From positions 1,178,001 to 1,242,000 of the forward strand of contig NZ_CP110257.1 of NCBI RefSeq assembly GCF_026013905.1: DNA of 64,000 nt, read 5' to 3'. The notes beneath the pieces are model-generated. The model was not told the origin of the DNA and did not search any database. It was given only the letters and a program-made list of their open reading frames with translations. This DNA is from Schlegelella aquatica (lineage in GTDB: Bacteria > Pseudomonadota > Gammaproteobacteria > Burkholderiales > Burkholderiaceae_C). The position numbers and the translations under genes are program-made. This document shows positions 43,217 to 53,552 of the stretch, one piece after another. Numbering within the stretch: position 1 is the stretch's first letter; every line of letters starts with the position of its first letter.

Positions 43217-44075
43217 AAAGCTATTGCCCCCGAAGATCCAGCAGACCGACCCGGCCGAGCGCCGCTCGGTGCCCGAAGGTCTGTGGATCAAGTGCCCGTC
43301 GTGCGAGACCGTGCTCTACAAGACGGACCTGGAGCAGAACGTCTATGTCTGCCCGAAGTGCGCGCATCATCACCGCATCGGCGCCCGCGAGCGGCTGGAC
43401 AAGTTCCTGGATCCGGAGGGGCGTTATGAGATCGGCCAGGAGGTGCTGCCGGTCGATGCGCTCAAGTTCAAGGACAGCAAGCGCTACCCCGATCGCCTCA
43501 AGGACGCGCTGGAATCCACCGGCGAGACCGATGCGCTCGTCGTGATGGGCGGGGCGGTGCACAGCCTGCCGGTGGTGGCCGCATGCTTCGAGTTCGACTT
43601 CATGGGCGGCTCGATGGGCTCGGTGGTGGGCGAGCGCTTCGTGCGCGGCGTCGAGACGGCCCTGGAGCAGAAGACGCCGTTCATCTGCTTCACCGCCACG
43701 GGTGGCGCCCGGATGCAAGAGGGCCTGCTCTCGCTCATGCAGATGGCCAAGACCAACGCTGCGCTGACCCGGCTGGCGAAGGCCAAGCTGCCTTACATCA
43801 GCGTGCTGACCGACCCGACGATGGGCGGCGTGTCGGCCAGCTTCGCGTTCATGGGCGACGTGGTGATCGCCGAGCCCAAGGCACTCATCGGCTTTGCCGG
43901 CCCGCGCGTGATCGAGAACACCGTGCGTGAGAAGTTGCCGGAGGGCTTCCAGCGCTCGGAGTTCCTGCTGGGCAAGGGCGCGCTGGACATGATCGTCGAC
44001 CGCCGCGAGCTGCGGCAGACCGTGGCCCGCCTGTTGGCCATGCTTCAGCGGCAGCCGGCCGACGCGATCGCTTGA
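43203..44075 (+). CDS. accD: Acetyl-CoA carboxylase carboxyltransferase beta subunit
   Basis: A 290-residue subunit that, with AccA, transfers carboxyl from biotin to acetyl-CoA to make malonyl-CoA for fatty acids. A four-Cys zinc ribbon is seen in [11 protein letters not shown] and [13 protein letters not shown]. The crotonase-fold core has [19 protein letters not shown] and [26 protein letters not shown] precedes ATG 43203, within the trpA end. AccD followed by folC is a widely conserved pair. Confidence 0.98.
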   Translation: MSWLEKLLPPKIQQTDPAERRSVPEGLWIKCPSCETVLYKTDLEQNVYVCPKCAHHHRIGARERLDKFLDPEGRYEIGQEVLPVDALKFKDSKRYPDRLKDALESTGETDALVVMGGAVHSLPVVAACFEFDFMGGSMGSVVGERFVRGVETALEQKTPFICFTATGGARMQEGLLSLMQMAKTNAALTRLAKAKLPYISVLTDPTMGGVSASFAFMGDVVIAEPKALIGFAGPRVIENTVREKLPEGFQRSEFLLGKGALDMIVDRRELRQTVARLLAMLQRQPADAIA

Positions 44076-44237
44076 CCCCGCTCTTGCCTTTGAACGCCGG
44101 CGTCGCTGCGGCTGCACCGGCTCCCGGGCCGGCATCGCGCCGGCCTTCGGCTTTCGAGGCGCTCACGTTTGCGCTCGTTGCCCGGGCTGGCAGCCCCACC
44201 GCGGGCATGCCGGCCCGGGCGCACTACCATTGCCATC

Positions 44238-45563
44238 ATGTCCACCCCGACCACGCTTGCCGAGTGGCTCGCGCATTGCGAGCGGCTGCATCCCGCGACC
44301 ATCGACCTCACCCTCGATCGCGTGCGACGGGTGGCCGAGCGCTTGGCGCTTCGCTTCGATGTGCCGGTGATCACCGTGGCGGGCACCAACGGCAAGGGGT
44401 CGACCTGCGCGATGCTCGAAGCGATCCTGCGGCAGGCCGGCTACCGCACGGGGGTGTACACCTCGCCGCATCTGGTGCACTTCGAGGAGCGCTGCCGCAT
44501 CGATGAGCACAGCGTGGACGCGCACGCGCTCGTGCCGCACTTCGAGGCGGTCGAGGCGGCACGGGGTGGCGAGGCGCTGACCTACTTCGAGTTCACCACG
44601 CTGGCGATCCTGCGCTGTCTGTCGCAGTCCCGCCTGGACGCGGCGATTCTCGAGGTGGGCCTGGGGGGCCGGCTGGACGCGGTGAATGTGGTCGATCCGG
44701 ATTGCGCGGTCATCACTAGCATCGACCTCGACCACATGGAGTTCCTCGGCCCCGACCGCGAATCGATCGGTCGTGAGAAGGCAGGCATCATGCGGCCCGG
44801 TCGGCCCGCCGTGGTGAGCGACCCCCAGCCGCCGCGCAGCATCGTCGAGCATGCCGAATCGCTCGGCGCGGACCTGTGGCTGTTCGGGCGCGACCATCGC
44901 TATACCGCGCAGCAGGGGGAGTCGGGGGCCTGGCAGCAATGGTCCTGGTCGGGGCGCTCGGTGCGATTCAACGGCTTGGCCTATCCCGCGCTGCGCGGCA
45001 CGAACCAGCTGCTCAATGCGAGCGGCGTGCTCGCGGCGCTGGAGGCATTGCGCCCGCGCTTGCCGGTGGACGCGCAGGCCGTGCGCCGGGGGCTGGCCTC
45101 GGTCCAGCTGCCGGGGCGCTTCCAGATCGTCCCCGGCCAGCCGACGCTGGTGCTGGACGTGGCGCACAACCCGCACGCCGCGGCGACCTTGCTGCACAAC
45201 CTCGACCAGATGGGCTTCTTTCCGCGCACACATGCCGTGTTCGGCGCCATGTCGGACAAGGACACGACCGAAATCCTGCGCAAGCTGGCGCCGTTGATCG
45301 ACGCCTGGTACTTCACGGACTTGCCGACACCCCGTGCCGCGCGGGCCGACCAACTCGATGCCCAGTGGCGCGCCTTGCCGCGCACCGCCGGGGCCGCCAT
45401 GCGGGCGACCAGCAGCACGCATTCCAGCCCCCGGTCGGCGCTCGACGCCGCCCTCGCTGAAGCGGACCCCACTGATAGAATCGTCATCTTCGGATCGTTC
45501 TACACCGTGGGCGGCATCCTGCAGGAAGGCCTGCCCCGTCTCGGCGCCAAACACCTCGCGTGA
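44238..45563 (+). CDS. folC: Bifunctional folylpolyglutamate synthase/dihydrofolate synthase
   Basis: A 441-residue Mur-ligase-like enzyme that adds glutamate to dihydropteroate and then extends folate polyglutamates. The P-loop is VAGTNGKGSTCAMLE, the Mg and Lys motifs are in EVGLGGRLDAVN and IGREKAGIMRPG, and the C-terminal domain starts with LDVAHNPHAAAT. The start at ATG 44238 fits the family; a longer open frame upstream lacks support. The 160-base gap after accD shows a GC-rich inverted repeat (GGCTCCCGGGCC region) but no clear terminator. Confidence 0.95.
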   Translation: MSTPTTLAEWLAHCERLHPATIDLTLDRVRRVAERLALRFDVPVITVAGTNGKGSTCAMLEAILRQAGYRTGVYTSPHLVHFEERCRIDEHSVDAHALVPHFEAVEAARGGEALTYFEFTTLAILRCLSQSRLDAAILEVGLGGRLDAVNVVDPDCAVITSIDLDHMEFLGPDRESIGREKAGIMRPGRPAVVSDPQPPRSIVEHAESLGADLWLFGRDHRYTAQQGESGAWQQWSWSGRSVRFNGLAYPALRGTNQLLNASGVLAALEALRPRLPVDAQAVRRGLASVQLPGRFQIVPGQPTLVLDVAHNPHAAATLLHNLDQMGFFPRTHAVFGAMSDKDTTEILRKLAPLIDAWYFTDLPTPRAARADQLDAQWRALPRTAGAAMRATSSTHSSPRSALDAALAEADPTDRIVIFGSFYTVGGILQEGLPRLGAKHLA

Positions 45564-45643
45564 CCCTGGGGCCGCCTGCCGGTCGCGGCTCCTGCCTGCG
45601 GCGAAGGGCGCGGGGACCAGGCCGCGGCCAACCGCTCGAACGC

Positions 45644-46450
45644 ATGCGCTTGTTATCCTTCCTGAAGCGTCCCTCGCAGGCTTCCTCCGGCGTCCAGGCG
45701 GCGGCCGAGCCGCTCGAGCAGGCGCGCACCCGCGCGCGTCAGCGCCTGATCGGCGCGGCGGTGCTGGTGGGCGCCGGGGTGATCGCCTTCCCGTTGCTGT
45801 TCGAGAGCCAGCCGCGTCCCATCCCCGTGGACGTGCCCATCGAGATCCCCAAGAAGGAAAGCGCCCCGCCGCTGGCCGCCACGCCCAAGTCGCCGGCCAA
45901 GGCGCCCCAGCCCGTCATCGAGGAATCCGCTGCCGAGGCGGGCCGGGAGGTGCCGACTGCGACGGCCGCGCCCAGCTCTGCGGCCTCCGCGCCCGGCAAG
46001 GCGGCCCCGGGCGAGGCCGGCGCCGGGCCCCGCAAGGATGGGACCAAAGCCGCGGGCACCGAGAATCGCTCGCCGGACAAGCAGGCCGACACTTCTGCAA
46101 AGGGCTCAGCCGCCGACAGGGCGAAGGCCGCGGCGCCGCGCGAGGCCAAGGGTGAAGAGGCCGCCCGCGCACAGGCGCTGCTGGAAGGCAAGGAAGCGAA
46201 GCGGCTCGCGGCCGCCGACGCCGGCCGTTTCGTGGTGCAGGTGGGTGCTTTCGGCGAGACCTCCAGCGCAAGCGAAGCGCGCCAGAAGGTCGAGCGCTTG
46301 GGTCTCAAGACCTACACTCAGGTGATCGAAACGTCCAACGGCAAGCGCATCCGCGTGAGGGTGGGGCCGTTCTCCTCCAAGGAGGAGGCGGACCGCGCGG
46401 CCGCCAAACTGAAGGCCGCGGGCATGCCCGCGGCCGTGCTGAGCCTGTAA
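45644..46450 (+). CDS. SPOR-domain cell-division protein (DedD/FtsN-like)
   Basis: A 268-residue inner-membrane protein. It has a short cytoplasmic N terminus (MRLLSFLKRP), one membrane helix (LIGAAVLVGAGVIAFPLLF, about residues 35-53), a long Ala/Lys/Pro-rich periplasmic spacer, then a C-terminal SPOR domain (FVVQVGAFGETSSASEARQK to PFSSKEEADRAAAKLKAAG), which binds septal peptidoglycan stripped of stem peptides. I chose ATG 45644, the usual MxLLSFL opening; a GTG overlapping the folC stop is less likely. The folC-SPOR-cvpA-purF order is standard in beta- and gammaproteobacteria (dedD position). Confidence 0.92.
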   Translation: MRLLSFLKRPSQASSGVQAAAEPLEQARTRARQRLIGAAVLVGAGVIAFPLLFESQPRPIPVDVPIEIPKKESAPPLAATPKSPAKAPQPVIEESAAEAGREVPTATAAPSSAASAPGKAAPGEAGAGPRKDGTKAAGTENRSPDKQADTSAKGSAADRAKAAAPREAKGEEAARAQALLEGKEAKRLAAADAGRFVVQVGAFGETSSASEARQKVERLGLKTYTQVIETSNGKRIRVRVGPFSSKEEADRAAAKLKAAGMPAAVLSL

Positions 46451-46454
46451 GGCA

Positions 46455-46946
46455 ATGGAGCTGGGATGGGTCGACTGGGCGCTCCTGGCGCTGCTGCTCC
46501 TCTCGACGGTGGTGGGCCTGGTACGCGGGCTGGCCTTCGAGGTGCTGTCGGTGCTCGGGTGGGTGGTGGCCTACGTCGGCGCCCAATGGGCAACGCCGCG
46601 AATCGCGACAAGCATTCCGGTCGGGTCGCCCGGCTCGGCGCTCAACCATGTGGCCACCTTTGCGTTGATCTTCGTCGCTGTGCTGTTTCTGTGGGCGGTG
46701 CTGGCCTGGCTGGTCAAGAAGCTGGTCCGCGCCAGTGTGCTGAGCACGGCGGACCGCGCGCTGGGGGCCGCCTTCGGCCTGCTGCGCGGTGTGCTGATCG
46801 CCCTGGTCGCGGCCTCGCTGGTGATGTGGACGCCGCTGGCACGCAGCCAGGCCTGGCAGACCTCGCACGGTGCGGCGTGGCTGCAGCAGATCATCGCAGG
46901 CATCAAGCCGCTGATGCCGCGCGAACTCGCGCAGCACCTGCCTTGA
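46455..46946 (+). CDS. cvpA: CvpA-family membrane protein
   Basis: A 163-residue inner-membrane protein with about four hydrophobic segments. It opens with [21 protein letters not shown], matching the CvpA family consensus of a Trp-Asp start and RG after helix 1; [19 protein letters not shown] is the second conserved part. The family was named for colicin V production in E. coli and influences envelope and biofilm properties by unclear means. TAAGG before ATG 46455 overlaps the SPOR gene stop. It precedes purF, as in most Proteobacteria. Confidence 0.93.
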   Translation: MELGWVDWALLALLLLSTVVGLVRGLAFEVLSVLGWVVAYVGAQWATPRIATSIPVGSPGSALNHVATFALIFVAVLFLWAVLAWLVKKLVRASVLSTADRALGAAFGLLRGVLIALVAASLVMWTPLARSQAWQTSHGAAWLQQIIAGIKPLMPRELAQHLP

Positions 46947-47001
46947 GTCCTCGGGCCCCCGGCGCATCCGTGGGGCCAGCCATTTCGCGAAGGATGTCGA
47001 T

Positions 47002-48519
47002 ATGTGTGGGATCGTAGGCGTCATCTCCAAGGCGCCGGTCAATCAGCTGATCTACGACGCGATGCTGCTGTTGCAGCACCGTGGACAGGATGCCGCCGGC
47101 ATCGTCACCGCGATGGGGACCAAGTTCTTCATGCACAAGGCGCGCGGGATGGTGCGCGACGTCTTCCGCACGAGGAACATGCGAGCGCTGCCCGGCACGG
47201 TCGGCCTGGGACAGGTGCGCTATCCCACGGCCGGCAACGCCTACAGCGAGGAAGAGGCCCAGCCGTTCTATGTGAACGCGCCGTTCGGCCTCGTGCTGGT
47301 GCACAACGGCAACCTCACGAACGCCCACTCGCTCAAACAGGAGCTGTTCGCGATCGACCGGCGGCACATCAACACCGAGAGCGATTCGGAAGTGCTGCTG
47401 AACGTGCTGGCCCACGAGCTCGAGCTGGCCGCGCGCGACCTGCCCTTGACGGCGGAGGAGGTCTTCAAGGCGGTGCGGGCCGTGCACAAGCGCATCAAGG
47501 GCTCCTACGCCGTCGTCTGCCTCATCGCGGGCTACGGCCTGCTGGCCTTCCGCGATCCTTACGGCATCCGCCCGTTGTGTTTCGGCGAGGCGGACCTGCC
47601 CGAGGGGCGTGAGGTGATGGTGGCCAGCGAGTCGGTGGCTCTGGAGGGCACGGGGCACCGTTTCGTGCGCGACGTGCAGCCCGGGGAGGCCATCTTCATC
47701 GACCTCGAAGGCCGCGTGCATGCCCAGCAGTGCGCCGAGCACCCGACGCTCCATCCGTGCATTTTCGAGTACGTCTACCTGGCGCGGCCTGACTCCGTGA
47801 TCGACGGCATCTCGGTCTATCAGGCGCGACTCAACATGGGGGAGACGCTGGCGCAGCGGGTGATCTCCACGATGCCGCCGTCGGAGATCGACGTCGTGAT
47901 CCCGATTCCCGAGTCGAGCCGCCCGGCGGCGATGCAGCTCGCGCAGAAGATCGGCAAGCCGTATCGCGAGGGCTTCGTGAAGAACCGCTACGTCGGCCGC
48001 ACCTTCATCATGCCGGGCCAGGCGGTGCGCAAGAAGTCCGTGCGCCAGAAGCTCAACGCGATCGCTCAGGAGTTCAAGGGCCGCAACGTCCTCCTGGTGG
48101 ACGACTCCATCGTGCGCGGCACGACCAGCAAGGAGATCGTTCAGATGGCCCGGGAGGCCGGCGCGCGCAAGGTCTACATGGCCTCCGCTGCGCCGCCGGT
48201 GCGCTTCCCGAACGTCTACGGCATCGACATGCCGACCAAGGAGGAGCTCATCGCGCACAACCGCAGCATCGAGGAGGTGCGCCAGTTCATCGGTGCCGAT
48301 GCGTTGATCTATCAGGATCTCGCGGCCATGAAGCGGGCGGTGGGCGGCCTCAACCCCTGCATCGGCGGCTTCGAGGCCTCGTGCTTCGACGGCGTGTACG
48401 TGACCGGCGATGTCTCGGCGGCTGACTTCGCCGCGATGGAACACCAACGCACCACCCAGCCCGAAGACGACGAGGGCGGCAGCTCCCGTCTGGCCCTGCA
48501 AGGCATCAGCGAGGCCTGA
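47002..48519 (+). CDS. purF: Amidophosphoribosyltransferase
   Basis: A 505-residue enzyme that commits PRPP to purine synthesis using glutamine. The N-terminal nucleophile Cys is exposed after Met removal ([10 protein letters not shown]), without a propeptide, as in E. coli. Glutaminase-domain motifs include [13 protein letters not shown]. The PRPP-binding motif is [18 protein letters not shown]. The start has GAAGGA upstream. It sits 55 bases after cvpA and 8 bases ahead of metZ, in the conserved cvpA-purF-metZ order. Confidence 0.98.
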   Translation: MCGIVGVISKAPVNQLIYDAMLLLQHRGQDAAGIVTAMGTKFFMHKARGMVRDVFRTRNMRALPGTVGLGQVRYPTAGNAYSEEEAQPFYVNAPFGLVLVHNGNLTNAHSLKQELFAIDRRHINTESDSEVLLNVLAHELELAARDLPLTAEEVFKAVRAVHKRIKGSYAVVCLIAGYGLLAFRDPYGIRPLCFGEADLPEGREVMVASESVALEGTGHRFVRDVQPGEAIFIDLEGRVHAQQCAEHPTLHPCIFEYVYLARPDSVIDGISVYQARLNMGETLAQRVISTMPPSEIDVVIPIPESSRPAAMQLAQKIGKPYREGFVKNRYVGRTFIMPGQAVRKKSVRQKLNAIAQEFKGRNVLLVDDSIVRGTTSKEIVQMAREAGARKVYMASAAPPVRFPNVYGIDMPTKEELIAHNRSIEEVRQFIGADALIYQDLAAMKRAVGGLNPCIGGFEASCFDGVYVTGDVSAADFAAMEHQRTTQPEDDEGGSSRLALQGISEA

Positions 48520-48526
48520 GCCCATC

Positions 48527-49768
48527 ATGAGCGAGAAGAAGATCCCGCGTCGGGAGTTGCCTGCCGACGCCCGCATCGAGACGCTCGCGGTGCGCGAGGG
48601 CCTGCCCGCGACGCCGTGGGGCGAGAACTCCGAAGCGCTGTTCCTCACCTCCAGCTTCGTGCACCCGGACGCGGCCACGGCCGCGGCCCGCTTCGCGAAC
48701 GAGGAGGAAGCCTTCGTCTACTCGCGCTTCACCAACCCCACCGTCATGATGATGGAGCGGCGCCTCGCCGCGCTCGAGGGGACGCAGTCGTGCATCGCGA
48801 CATCGAGCGGCATGGGTGCGATCCTGCTGCTCGTGATGGGCTTGCTGAGAGCGGGCGACCACATCGTCTGCTCGCGAAGCGTCTTCGGCTCCACCATCAA
48901 GCTGCTGGGCGGCGAGTTCGCGAAGTTCGGCGTCGAAACCACGTTCGTTTCGCAGACCGACGTGCAGGAGTGGCGCCGCGCGGTGCGGCCCAGCACGCGG
49001 CTCCTGTTCGCCGAAACGCCGAGCAACCCGCTCACCGAGGTGTGCGACATCGCGGCGTTGGCCGACATTGCGCACGGGGCGGGGGCGCTGCTTGCCGTGG
49101 ACAACTGCTTCTGCACCCCGGCGCTGCAACAGCCCGTGAAGCTCGGCGCCGACCTGATCGTGCATTCGGGCACCAAGTACCTGGACGGTCAGGGCCGCGT
49201 GATCGCGGGTGCGGTGTGCGGCCCCACGTCGATCATCGACGACAAGCTCGTGCCGTTGATGCGCAGCGCCGGCATCTGTTTGTCGCCCTTCAATGCCTGG
49301 GTGGTGCTCAAGGGGCTCGAGACCTTGTCCATCCGCATGCAGGCGCAAAGCGAGCGGGCCCTTGCGCTCGCCCGCTGGCTCGAGCAGCACCCGGCGGTGG
49401 AACGCGTCTACCACCCGGGGCTGGCCTCGCACCCGCAGCATGAGCTGGCGATGCGGCAGCAGAGCGGCTGCGGTGGCGCGGTGGTGTCGTTCATCGTGAA
49501 GGGGCAGACCGCAGGCGGTGCCGACCTCGCGCGCCGCCATGCCTTTCAGGTGATCGATGCGACCCGCATCTGTTCGATCACGGCCAACCTCGGCGACACC
49601 AAGACCACCATCACCCACCCGGCCAGCACCTCGCACGGCCGGCTGACCGAAGACCAGCGCCTGGCCGCGGGGATCACGCAGGGCATGATCCGCGTGGCGG
49701 TGGGCCTGGAGCATGTCGAAGACCTCAAGGCCGATCTCGCCCGCGGCCTGGACGCCATCGCAGCATGA
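48527..49768 (+). CDS. metZ: O-succinylhomoserine sulfhydrylase
   Basis: A 413-residue PLP enzyme of the Cys/Met metabolism family that makes homocysteine directly from O-succinylhomoserine and sulfide. The PLP Lys is in [16 protein letters not shown]; other marks are [20 protein letters not shown] and the C-terminal [19 protein letters not shown] segment, here [16 protein letters not shown]. The context after purF and the MetZ-like sequence favour this over cystathionine gamma-synthase. It begins 8 bases after purF and its stop overlaps the gltX ATG (ATGA). Confidence 0.94.
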   Translation: MSEKKIPRRELPADARIETLAVREGLPATPWGENSEALFLTSSFVHPDAATAAARFANEEEAFVYSRFTNPTVMMMERRLAALEGTQSCIATSSGMGAILLLVMGLLRAGDHIVCSRSVFGSTIKLLGGEFAKFGVETTFVSQTDVQEWRRAVRPSTRLLFAETPSNPLTEVCDIAALADIAHGAGALLAVDNCFCTPALQQPVKLGADLIVHSGTKYLDGQGRVIAGAVCGPTSIIDDKLVPLMRSAGICLSPFNAWVVLKGLETLSIRMQAQSERALALARWLEQHPAVERVYHPGLASHPQHELAMRQQSGCGGAVVSFIVKGQTAGGADLARRHAFQVIDATRICSITANLGDTKTTITHPASTSHGRLTEDQRLAAGITQGMIRVAVGLEHVEDLKADLARGLDAIAA

Positions 49769-51159
49769 CGCAGATCCGCACTCGTTTCGCCCCGTCCCCG
49801 ACGGGGTTCATCCACCTCGGCAACATCCGCTCGGCCCTGTACCCCTGGGCCTATGCTCGCGCCAACAACGGCGTGTTCATCCTGCGTATCGAGGACACGG
49901 ACCTGGAGCGCTCGTCGCAGGAGGCCGTCGAGGTGATCCTCGAATCGATGAAGTGGCTGGGCCTCGACCCGGACGAAGGACCGTACTTCCAGATGCAGCG
50001 CATGGCGCGCTACAAGGAGGTGCTGGCCCAGATGCTGGAGCAGGGGCTCGCCTACCACTGCTACATGAGCCAGGCCGAGCTCGAGGCCTTGCGTGAGCGC
50101 CAGATGGCGGCCAAGCAGAAGCCGCGCTACGACGGCACCTGGCGGCCGGAACCGGGCAAGACGCTGCCGCCCATCCCGCCAGGCGTGCAGCCGGTGATCC
50201 GATTCAGGAACCCGACCACCGGCTCCGTGGTGTGGGACGACAAGGTCAAGGGCCGCATCGAGATCAGCAACGAGGAACTCGACGATCTGGTGATCGCCCG
50301 CCCGGACGGCACACCGACCTACAACTTCTGCGTGGTGGTGGACGACATCGACATGGGCATCACCCACGTGATCCGCGGGGACGACCACGTCAACAACACG
50401 CCGCGGCAGATCAACATCTTCCGGGCGCTCGGAAAGGAGCCGCCGGTCTACGCCCACCTGCCCACCGTGCTCAACGAGCAGGGCGAGAAGATGAGCAAGC
50501 GCAACGGGGCCAAGCCGGTGACGCAGTACCGCGACGAAGGCTTCCTGGCCGATGCGGTGCTCAACTATCTGGCGCGCCTGGGCTGGAGCCACGGCGACGA
50601 CGAGATCTTCACGCGCGAGCAGTTCCTGCAGTGGTTCGACCTCGACCACCTGGGCAAGAGCGCGGGCCAGTTCGACGAGGCCAAGCTGCGATGGGTGAAC
50701 TCCCAGCACATCAAGATGACGGACGATGCAAAGCTCGCCCCGTTGGTGCGCGAGCAGCTCGACAAGCACGGCGTGGCCGTGAGCGATGGGGCGCGGCTGG
50801 CGCAGATGGTGGGTCTGTTCAAAGACCGCTGCGCCACCACCGTCGAGATCGCCGACTGGCTGAGGATGTACTTCGCGCCGGTTTCGCCTGCTGCCGAGGA
50901 CCTGCAGGCCCACGTGACCGACGCGGTGCGCCCCGCGCTCGCGCGCTTGGCCCAGCGCTTCGCGGCCCTGCCTGCGTGGGAGAAGGGCGCGATCCAGCAA
51001 GCGATCAAGGAGACCATCGCCGAGCACGGACTCAAGATGCCGCAACTGGCCATCCCTGTTCGTGTGCTGGTGTGTGGTCGGGCCCAGACGCCGTCCATCG
51101 ATGCGGTGCTGGAGCTCTTCGACAAAAAAATCGTGCTGGACCGCTTGCAAAGCGTTTGA
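49765..51159 (+). CDS. gltX: Glutamyl-tRNA synthetase
   Basis: A 464-residue class I synthetase. The HIGH-type motif is [16 protein letters not shown] and the KMSKS-type motif is [11 protein letters not shown]. The glutamate-specific region [10 protein letters not shown] and the anticodon-binding C-terminal helices are present. It starts in the metZ stop. The tRNA-Glu(TTC) gene lies 222 bases downstream, and the likely promoter of the tRNA cluster begins inside the last codons of gltX. Confidence 0.97.
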   Translation: MTQIRTRFAPSPTGFIHLGNIRSALYPWAYARANNGVFILRIEDTDLERSSQEAVEVILESMKWLGLDPDEGPYFQMQRMARYKEVLAQMLEQGLAYHCYMSQAELEALRERQMAAKQKPRYDGTWRPEPGKTLPPIPPGVQPVIRFRNPTTGSVVWDDKVKGRIEISNEELDDLVIARPDGTPTYNFCVVVDDIDMGITHVIRGDDHVNNTPRQINIFRALGKEPPVYAHLPTVLNEQGEKMSKRNGAKPVTQYRDEGFLADAVLNYLARLGWSHGDDEIFTREQFLQWFDLDHLGKSAGQFDEAKLRWVNSQHIKMTDDAKLAPLVREQLDKHGVAVSDGARLAQMVGLFKDRCATTVEIADWLRMYFAPVSPAAEDLQAHVTDAVRPALARLAQRFAALPAWEKGAIQQAIKETIAEHGLKMPQLAIPVRVLVCGRAQTPSIDAVLELFDKKIVLDRLQSV

Positions 51160-51174
51160 AAAGCGGTTTATACT
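51145..51174 (+). promoter_or_regulatory. Probable tRNA-cluster promoter
   Basis: TTGCAA (51145-51150) and TATACT (51169-51174) are separated by 18 bases. The -35 box lies inside the last codons of gltX, and the first tRNA begins about 92 bases downstream. The strong -10 and lack of any other element fit a stable-RNA promoter. Confidence 0.65.
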
Positions 51175-51266
51175 CTCGTTCTCGCTTGAACGGCGCGACA
51201 AACGAAAACAAAGCGCAAGATCGAACGTCTTGAGGTGGAGTTTTCGTCCCGCACTGAAGAGTGTTT

Positions 51267-51342
<76 letters not shown>

Positions 51343-51381
51343 AAGTCAGGTGGCGCGCGGTTCAAGTCGACGAAGATTTCA

Positions 51382-51457
51382 GTCCCCTTCGTCTAGAGGC
51401 CTAGGACACGACCCTTTCACGGTTGTAACAGGGGTTCGAATCCCCTAGGGGACGCCA
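51382..51457 (+). tRNA. tRNA-Glu (anticodon TTC)
   Basis: A 76-base cloverleaf with acceptor GTCCCCT pairing AGGGGAC, anticodon TTC in CCTTTCACG, T-arm GGGGTTCGAATCCCC and encoded CCA. The sequence is close to the E. coli tRNA-Glu. Its cognate synthetase, gltX, is just upstream. Confidence 0.97.
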
Positions 51458-51505
51458 AGTTTGGCGGTGCTTGTCGCAGCGATGCGAGAAACCCGCTACC
51501 GACGC

Positions 51506-51582
51506 GGAGTGGTAGTTCAGTCGGTTAGAATACCGGCCTGTCACGCCGGGGGTCGCGGGTTCGAGTCCCGTCCACTCCGCCA
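51506..51582 (+). tRNA. tRNA-Asp (anticodon GTC)
   Basis: A 77-base cloverleaf with acceptor GGAGTGG pairing CCACTCC, anticodon GTC in CCTGTCACG, T-arm CGGGTTCGAGTCCCG and encoded CCA. It is the last gene of the three-tRNA cluster and is followed by a terminator. Confidence 0.97.
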
Positions 51583-51589
51583 AAAATTT

Positions 51590-51626
51590 GAACGGGTCAG
51601 TCCGAAAGGCTGACCCGTTCTGCTTT
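51590..51626 (+). terminator. Rho-independent terminator of the tRNA cluster
   Basis: An 11-base stem (GAACGGGTCAG with CTGACCCGTTC) and 9-base loop are followed by TGCTTT, 7 bases past the CCA of tRNA-Asp. Confidence 0.85.
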
Positions 51627-51792
51627 GGGGCCGTCGGTTTCAGGGGCGAACCGCTCTCGGGGTCCGAGCCGATCACCCGTTGCATCTGTGAGCTCGCGGG
51701 CCTTTGTCGCAGCCCGCACAGCTTCGTGTCAGGCACAGCTTCGTCGCAGCCGATATGGCCCGTCAACCGCTGCTCCTTCGGCGGCCCTCCCT

Positions 51793-51963
51793 TCAGTGTT
51801 CGTCCTCGCGCAGCGCCTTGCGCAGCAGGCGTTCCTCGGCCTGGCGTTGGGCCGATCGGCTCTTGCGGTGGGCCCCCGCCTTGCGCTGAGCCGCAGGAGC
51901 GACGAGGGGGTTGCGCGGCTTGGGCGCTTTGACGCGCAACTTGTGCTTGCGTGCGGAGGTCAT
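51793..51963 (-). CDS. Small basic protein of unknown function
   Basis: A 56-residue protein rich in Arg, Lys and Ala with no membrane or signal segment. It opens with MTSARKHKLRVKAPKPRNPL and ends in a likely helix (SAQRQAEERLLRKALRED). The strong positive charge suggests nucleic-acid or ribosome contact, but no family was recognised. It starts inside the stop of the carboxymuconolactone-decarboxylase-like gene (ATGA overlap), so the two are translated together. Small size makes the call less certain. Confidence 0.6.
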   Translation of the reverse strand: MTSARKHKLRVKAPKPRNPLVAPAAQRKAGAHRKSRSAQRQAEERLLRKALREDEH

Positions 51964-52418
51964 GCCGGGGCCTGTGGAGGGTGGGGCTGTTCTCGCTCGG
52001 CCTGCCATTGGCGGATCACCGCCTGGGCCGTGCGAAAGCCTTCGAGGGCGGCCGGGAAGCCGCAGTAGACGGCGCTGTGCAGGAGGATCTCCTTCAACTC
52101 GTCCACGGTGACGCCGTTGTTCAGCGCGCCCCGCACATGGCCTTCGAGCTCCTTCTGCCTCCCCAGCGCCACCAGCATCGCGACGGTGATCATGCTGCGC
52201 TCTTTGTGCGCGAGCCCGGGTCGCGTCCAGACGGTCCCCCAGGCGAAGCTCGTGACGAGCTCCTGGAGGTCGTCCGTGAACTCGTCGGCCTGAGAAAAGG
52301 CACGTTCGACGAACGCATCGCCCATCACCTGGCGGCGGGTGGCGAGCCCCGCTGGAAAGGCTGCGGCGATCGGAGAGCCGGGTTCGAAGGCATCGGCAGA
52401 AGGTGTGGGGTGGGTCAT
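51960..52418 (-). CDS. Carboxymuconolactone decarboxylase-family protein
   Basis: A 152-residue helical protein similar to the gamma-carboxymuconolactone decarboxylase (PcaC) subfamily. The core WGTVWTRPGLAHKERSMITVAM, HVRGALNNGVTVDELKEILLH and YCGFPAALEGFRTAQAV are diagnostic. The family also includes AhpD-like peroxidases, but the CxxC motif of those is absent here, so decarboxylase-like or unknown activity is more likely. No other protocatechuate genes are in the window. ATG 52418 was chosen to match the family length. The stop overlaps the small basic protein gene. Confidence 0.88.
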   Translation of the reverse strand: MTHPTPSADAFEPGSPIAAAFPAGLATRRQVMGDAFVERAFSQADEFTDDLQELVTSFAWGTVWTRPGLAHKERSMITVAMLVALGRQKELEGHVRGALNNGVTVDELKEILLHSAVYCGFPAALEGFRTAQAVIRQWQAEREQPHPPQAPA

Positions 52419-52530
52419 GGCAGTCGAGGCGCTGAGCGCAGGACGAGAGGGTTCGATTCTCGCGCAAGGCCCTTGGCCGTTCGGCTCGCCGGGAAGACCC
52501 GTTGGGACATCGAGACCAGAACCGGCATGT

Positions 52531-53460
52531 TCATCGGCCTTGCGATGGCGAGGAGACCCGGCTGGAAGCCGTGTGGGCAGGGCGGGACGGAGCTCGGGGC
52601 CACACACCCGTCGCGAGGGCCGTGCCCACGAAGATCACGCCCGCGCCGGCGAGCATCGCGCCGGTGATGCGCTCGCCGAGCCACCACCACCCCCACAACA
52701 CCGCGAAGGCGGGGATCAGGAACGTGACCGCGATGGCATTGGCGGGCCCGATCCGCGTGATCAGTCGGAAGTAGAGGATGTAGGCGACGCCCGTGCACAG
52801 CAGTGCCAGTGCGAGCGTGGCGGCCCAGGCGGTGGGCGACGGCAAGCTCTCGGGGCGCCACCACCAGCCGGGCAGGGCGAGCATCGAGGCAGCGCCGAGC
52901 TGGGTGCCTGCGGCCACGGCGAGCGATGGCACGCCGCTCAGGTAGCGTTTCGTGTAGCTTGCCGCGACCCCATAGCACAAGGTGGCCGCCAGGCAGGCCA
53001 CCACGGCCCACCCGGTGGAAGCCGCTTCGGGCTTGAAGCTGGCTTTGTCCCAGGCCAGCCACAGCACGCCGGCGAATCCGATCACCAGGCCGGTGCCCTT
53101 CCAGCGCCCGGGCCGATCGCCCAGCCACCCCCAGGCGATGAGCGCGCCGAACAGCGGTGTCGTCGCGTTGAAGATGGACGACAGACCCGCGCTGATCGAC
53201 AGCGCCGCGAAGCTGAAGCACAGGAAGGGCAGTCCGCTCGTCAACATGCCGGCCACCAGGAGCCGGCCGCGATGCCGCCACAGAGGGCCGGCGTGGCCGT
53301 GCCACCATGCGATGGGCAGCAGGAAGGCCGCCGCGCCCGCGACGCGCACGGCCGAGAGCGTGACCGGTCCGAACTCGGGGGCGCCGACCCGCATGAACAG
53401 GAACGAGGCGCCCCAGATGGCGGCGAGCAGAAGCAGGTCCAACAGATCGGAGGTTTTCAT
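52531..53460 (-). CDS. EamA/DMT-family membrane transporter
   Basis: A 309-residue inner-membrane protein with ten hydrophobic helices made of two EamA repeats; the first begins LLLLAAIWGASFLFMRVG, the second ACLAATLCYGVAASYTKRYL. Such proteins export or exchange metabolites such as amino acids; the substrate here is unknown. Start ATG 53460 follows AACCTCCGA on the complementary strand, that is, a GGAGG-like site 5 bases upstream. A Pro/Ser/Arg-rich tail of about 25 residues follows the last helix. Confidence 0.9.
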   Translation of the reverse strand: MKTSDLLDLLLLAAIWGASFLFMRVGAPEFGPVTLSAVRVAGAAAFLLPIAWWHGHAGPLWRHRGRLLVAGMLTSGLPFLCFSFAALSISAGLSSIFNATTPLFGALIAWGWLGDRPGRWKGTGLVIGFAGVLWLAWDKASFKPEAASTGWAVVACLAATLCYGVAASYTKRYLSGVPSLAVAAGTQLGAASMLALPGWWWRPESLPSPTAWAATLALALLCTGVAYILYFRLITRIGPANAIAVTFLIPAFAVLWGWWWLGERITGAMLAGAGVIFVGTALATGVWPRAPSRPAHTASSRVSSPSQGR

Positions 53461-53552
53461 CGACGAAAGCGGTAGGGGCAGCTTCGGTGCATGGTGGTGC
53501 CATCGGGCCAGGGATCGGCTCTCGTGCAAGGAGCGCTGTGTGACTCGGAGGC

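Noticed and set aside
44090..44170. GC-rich inverted sequence between accD and folC
   Set aside because: Several short complementary patches occur, but there is no consistent stem with a T-run.
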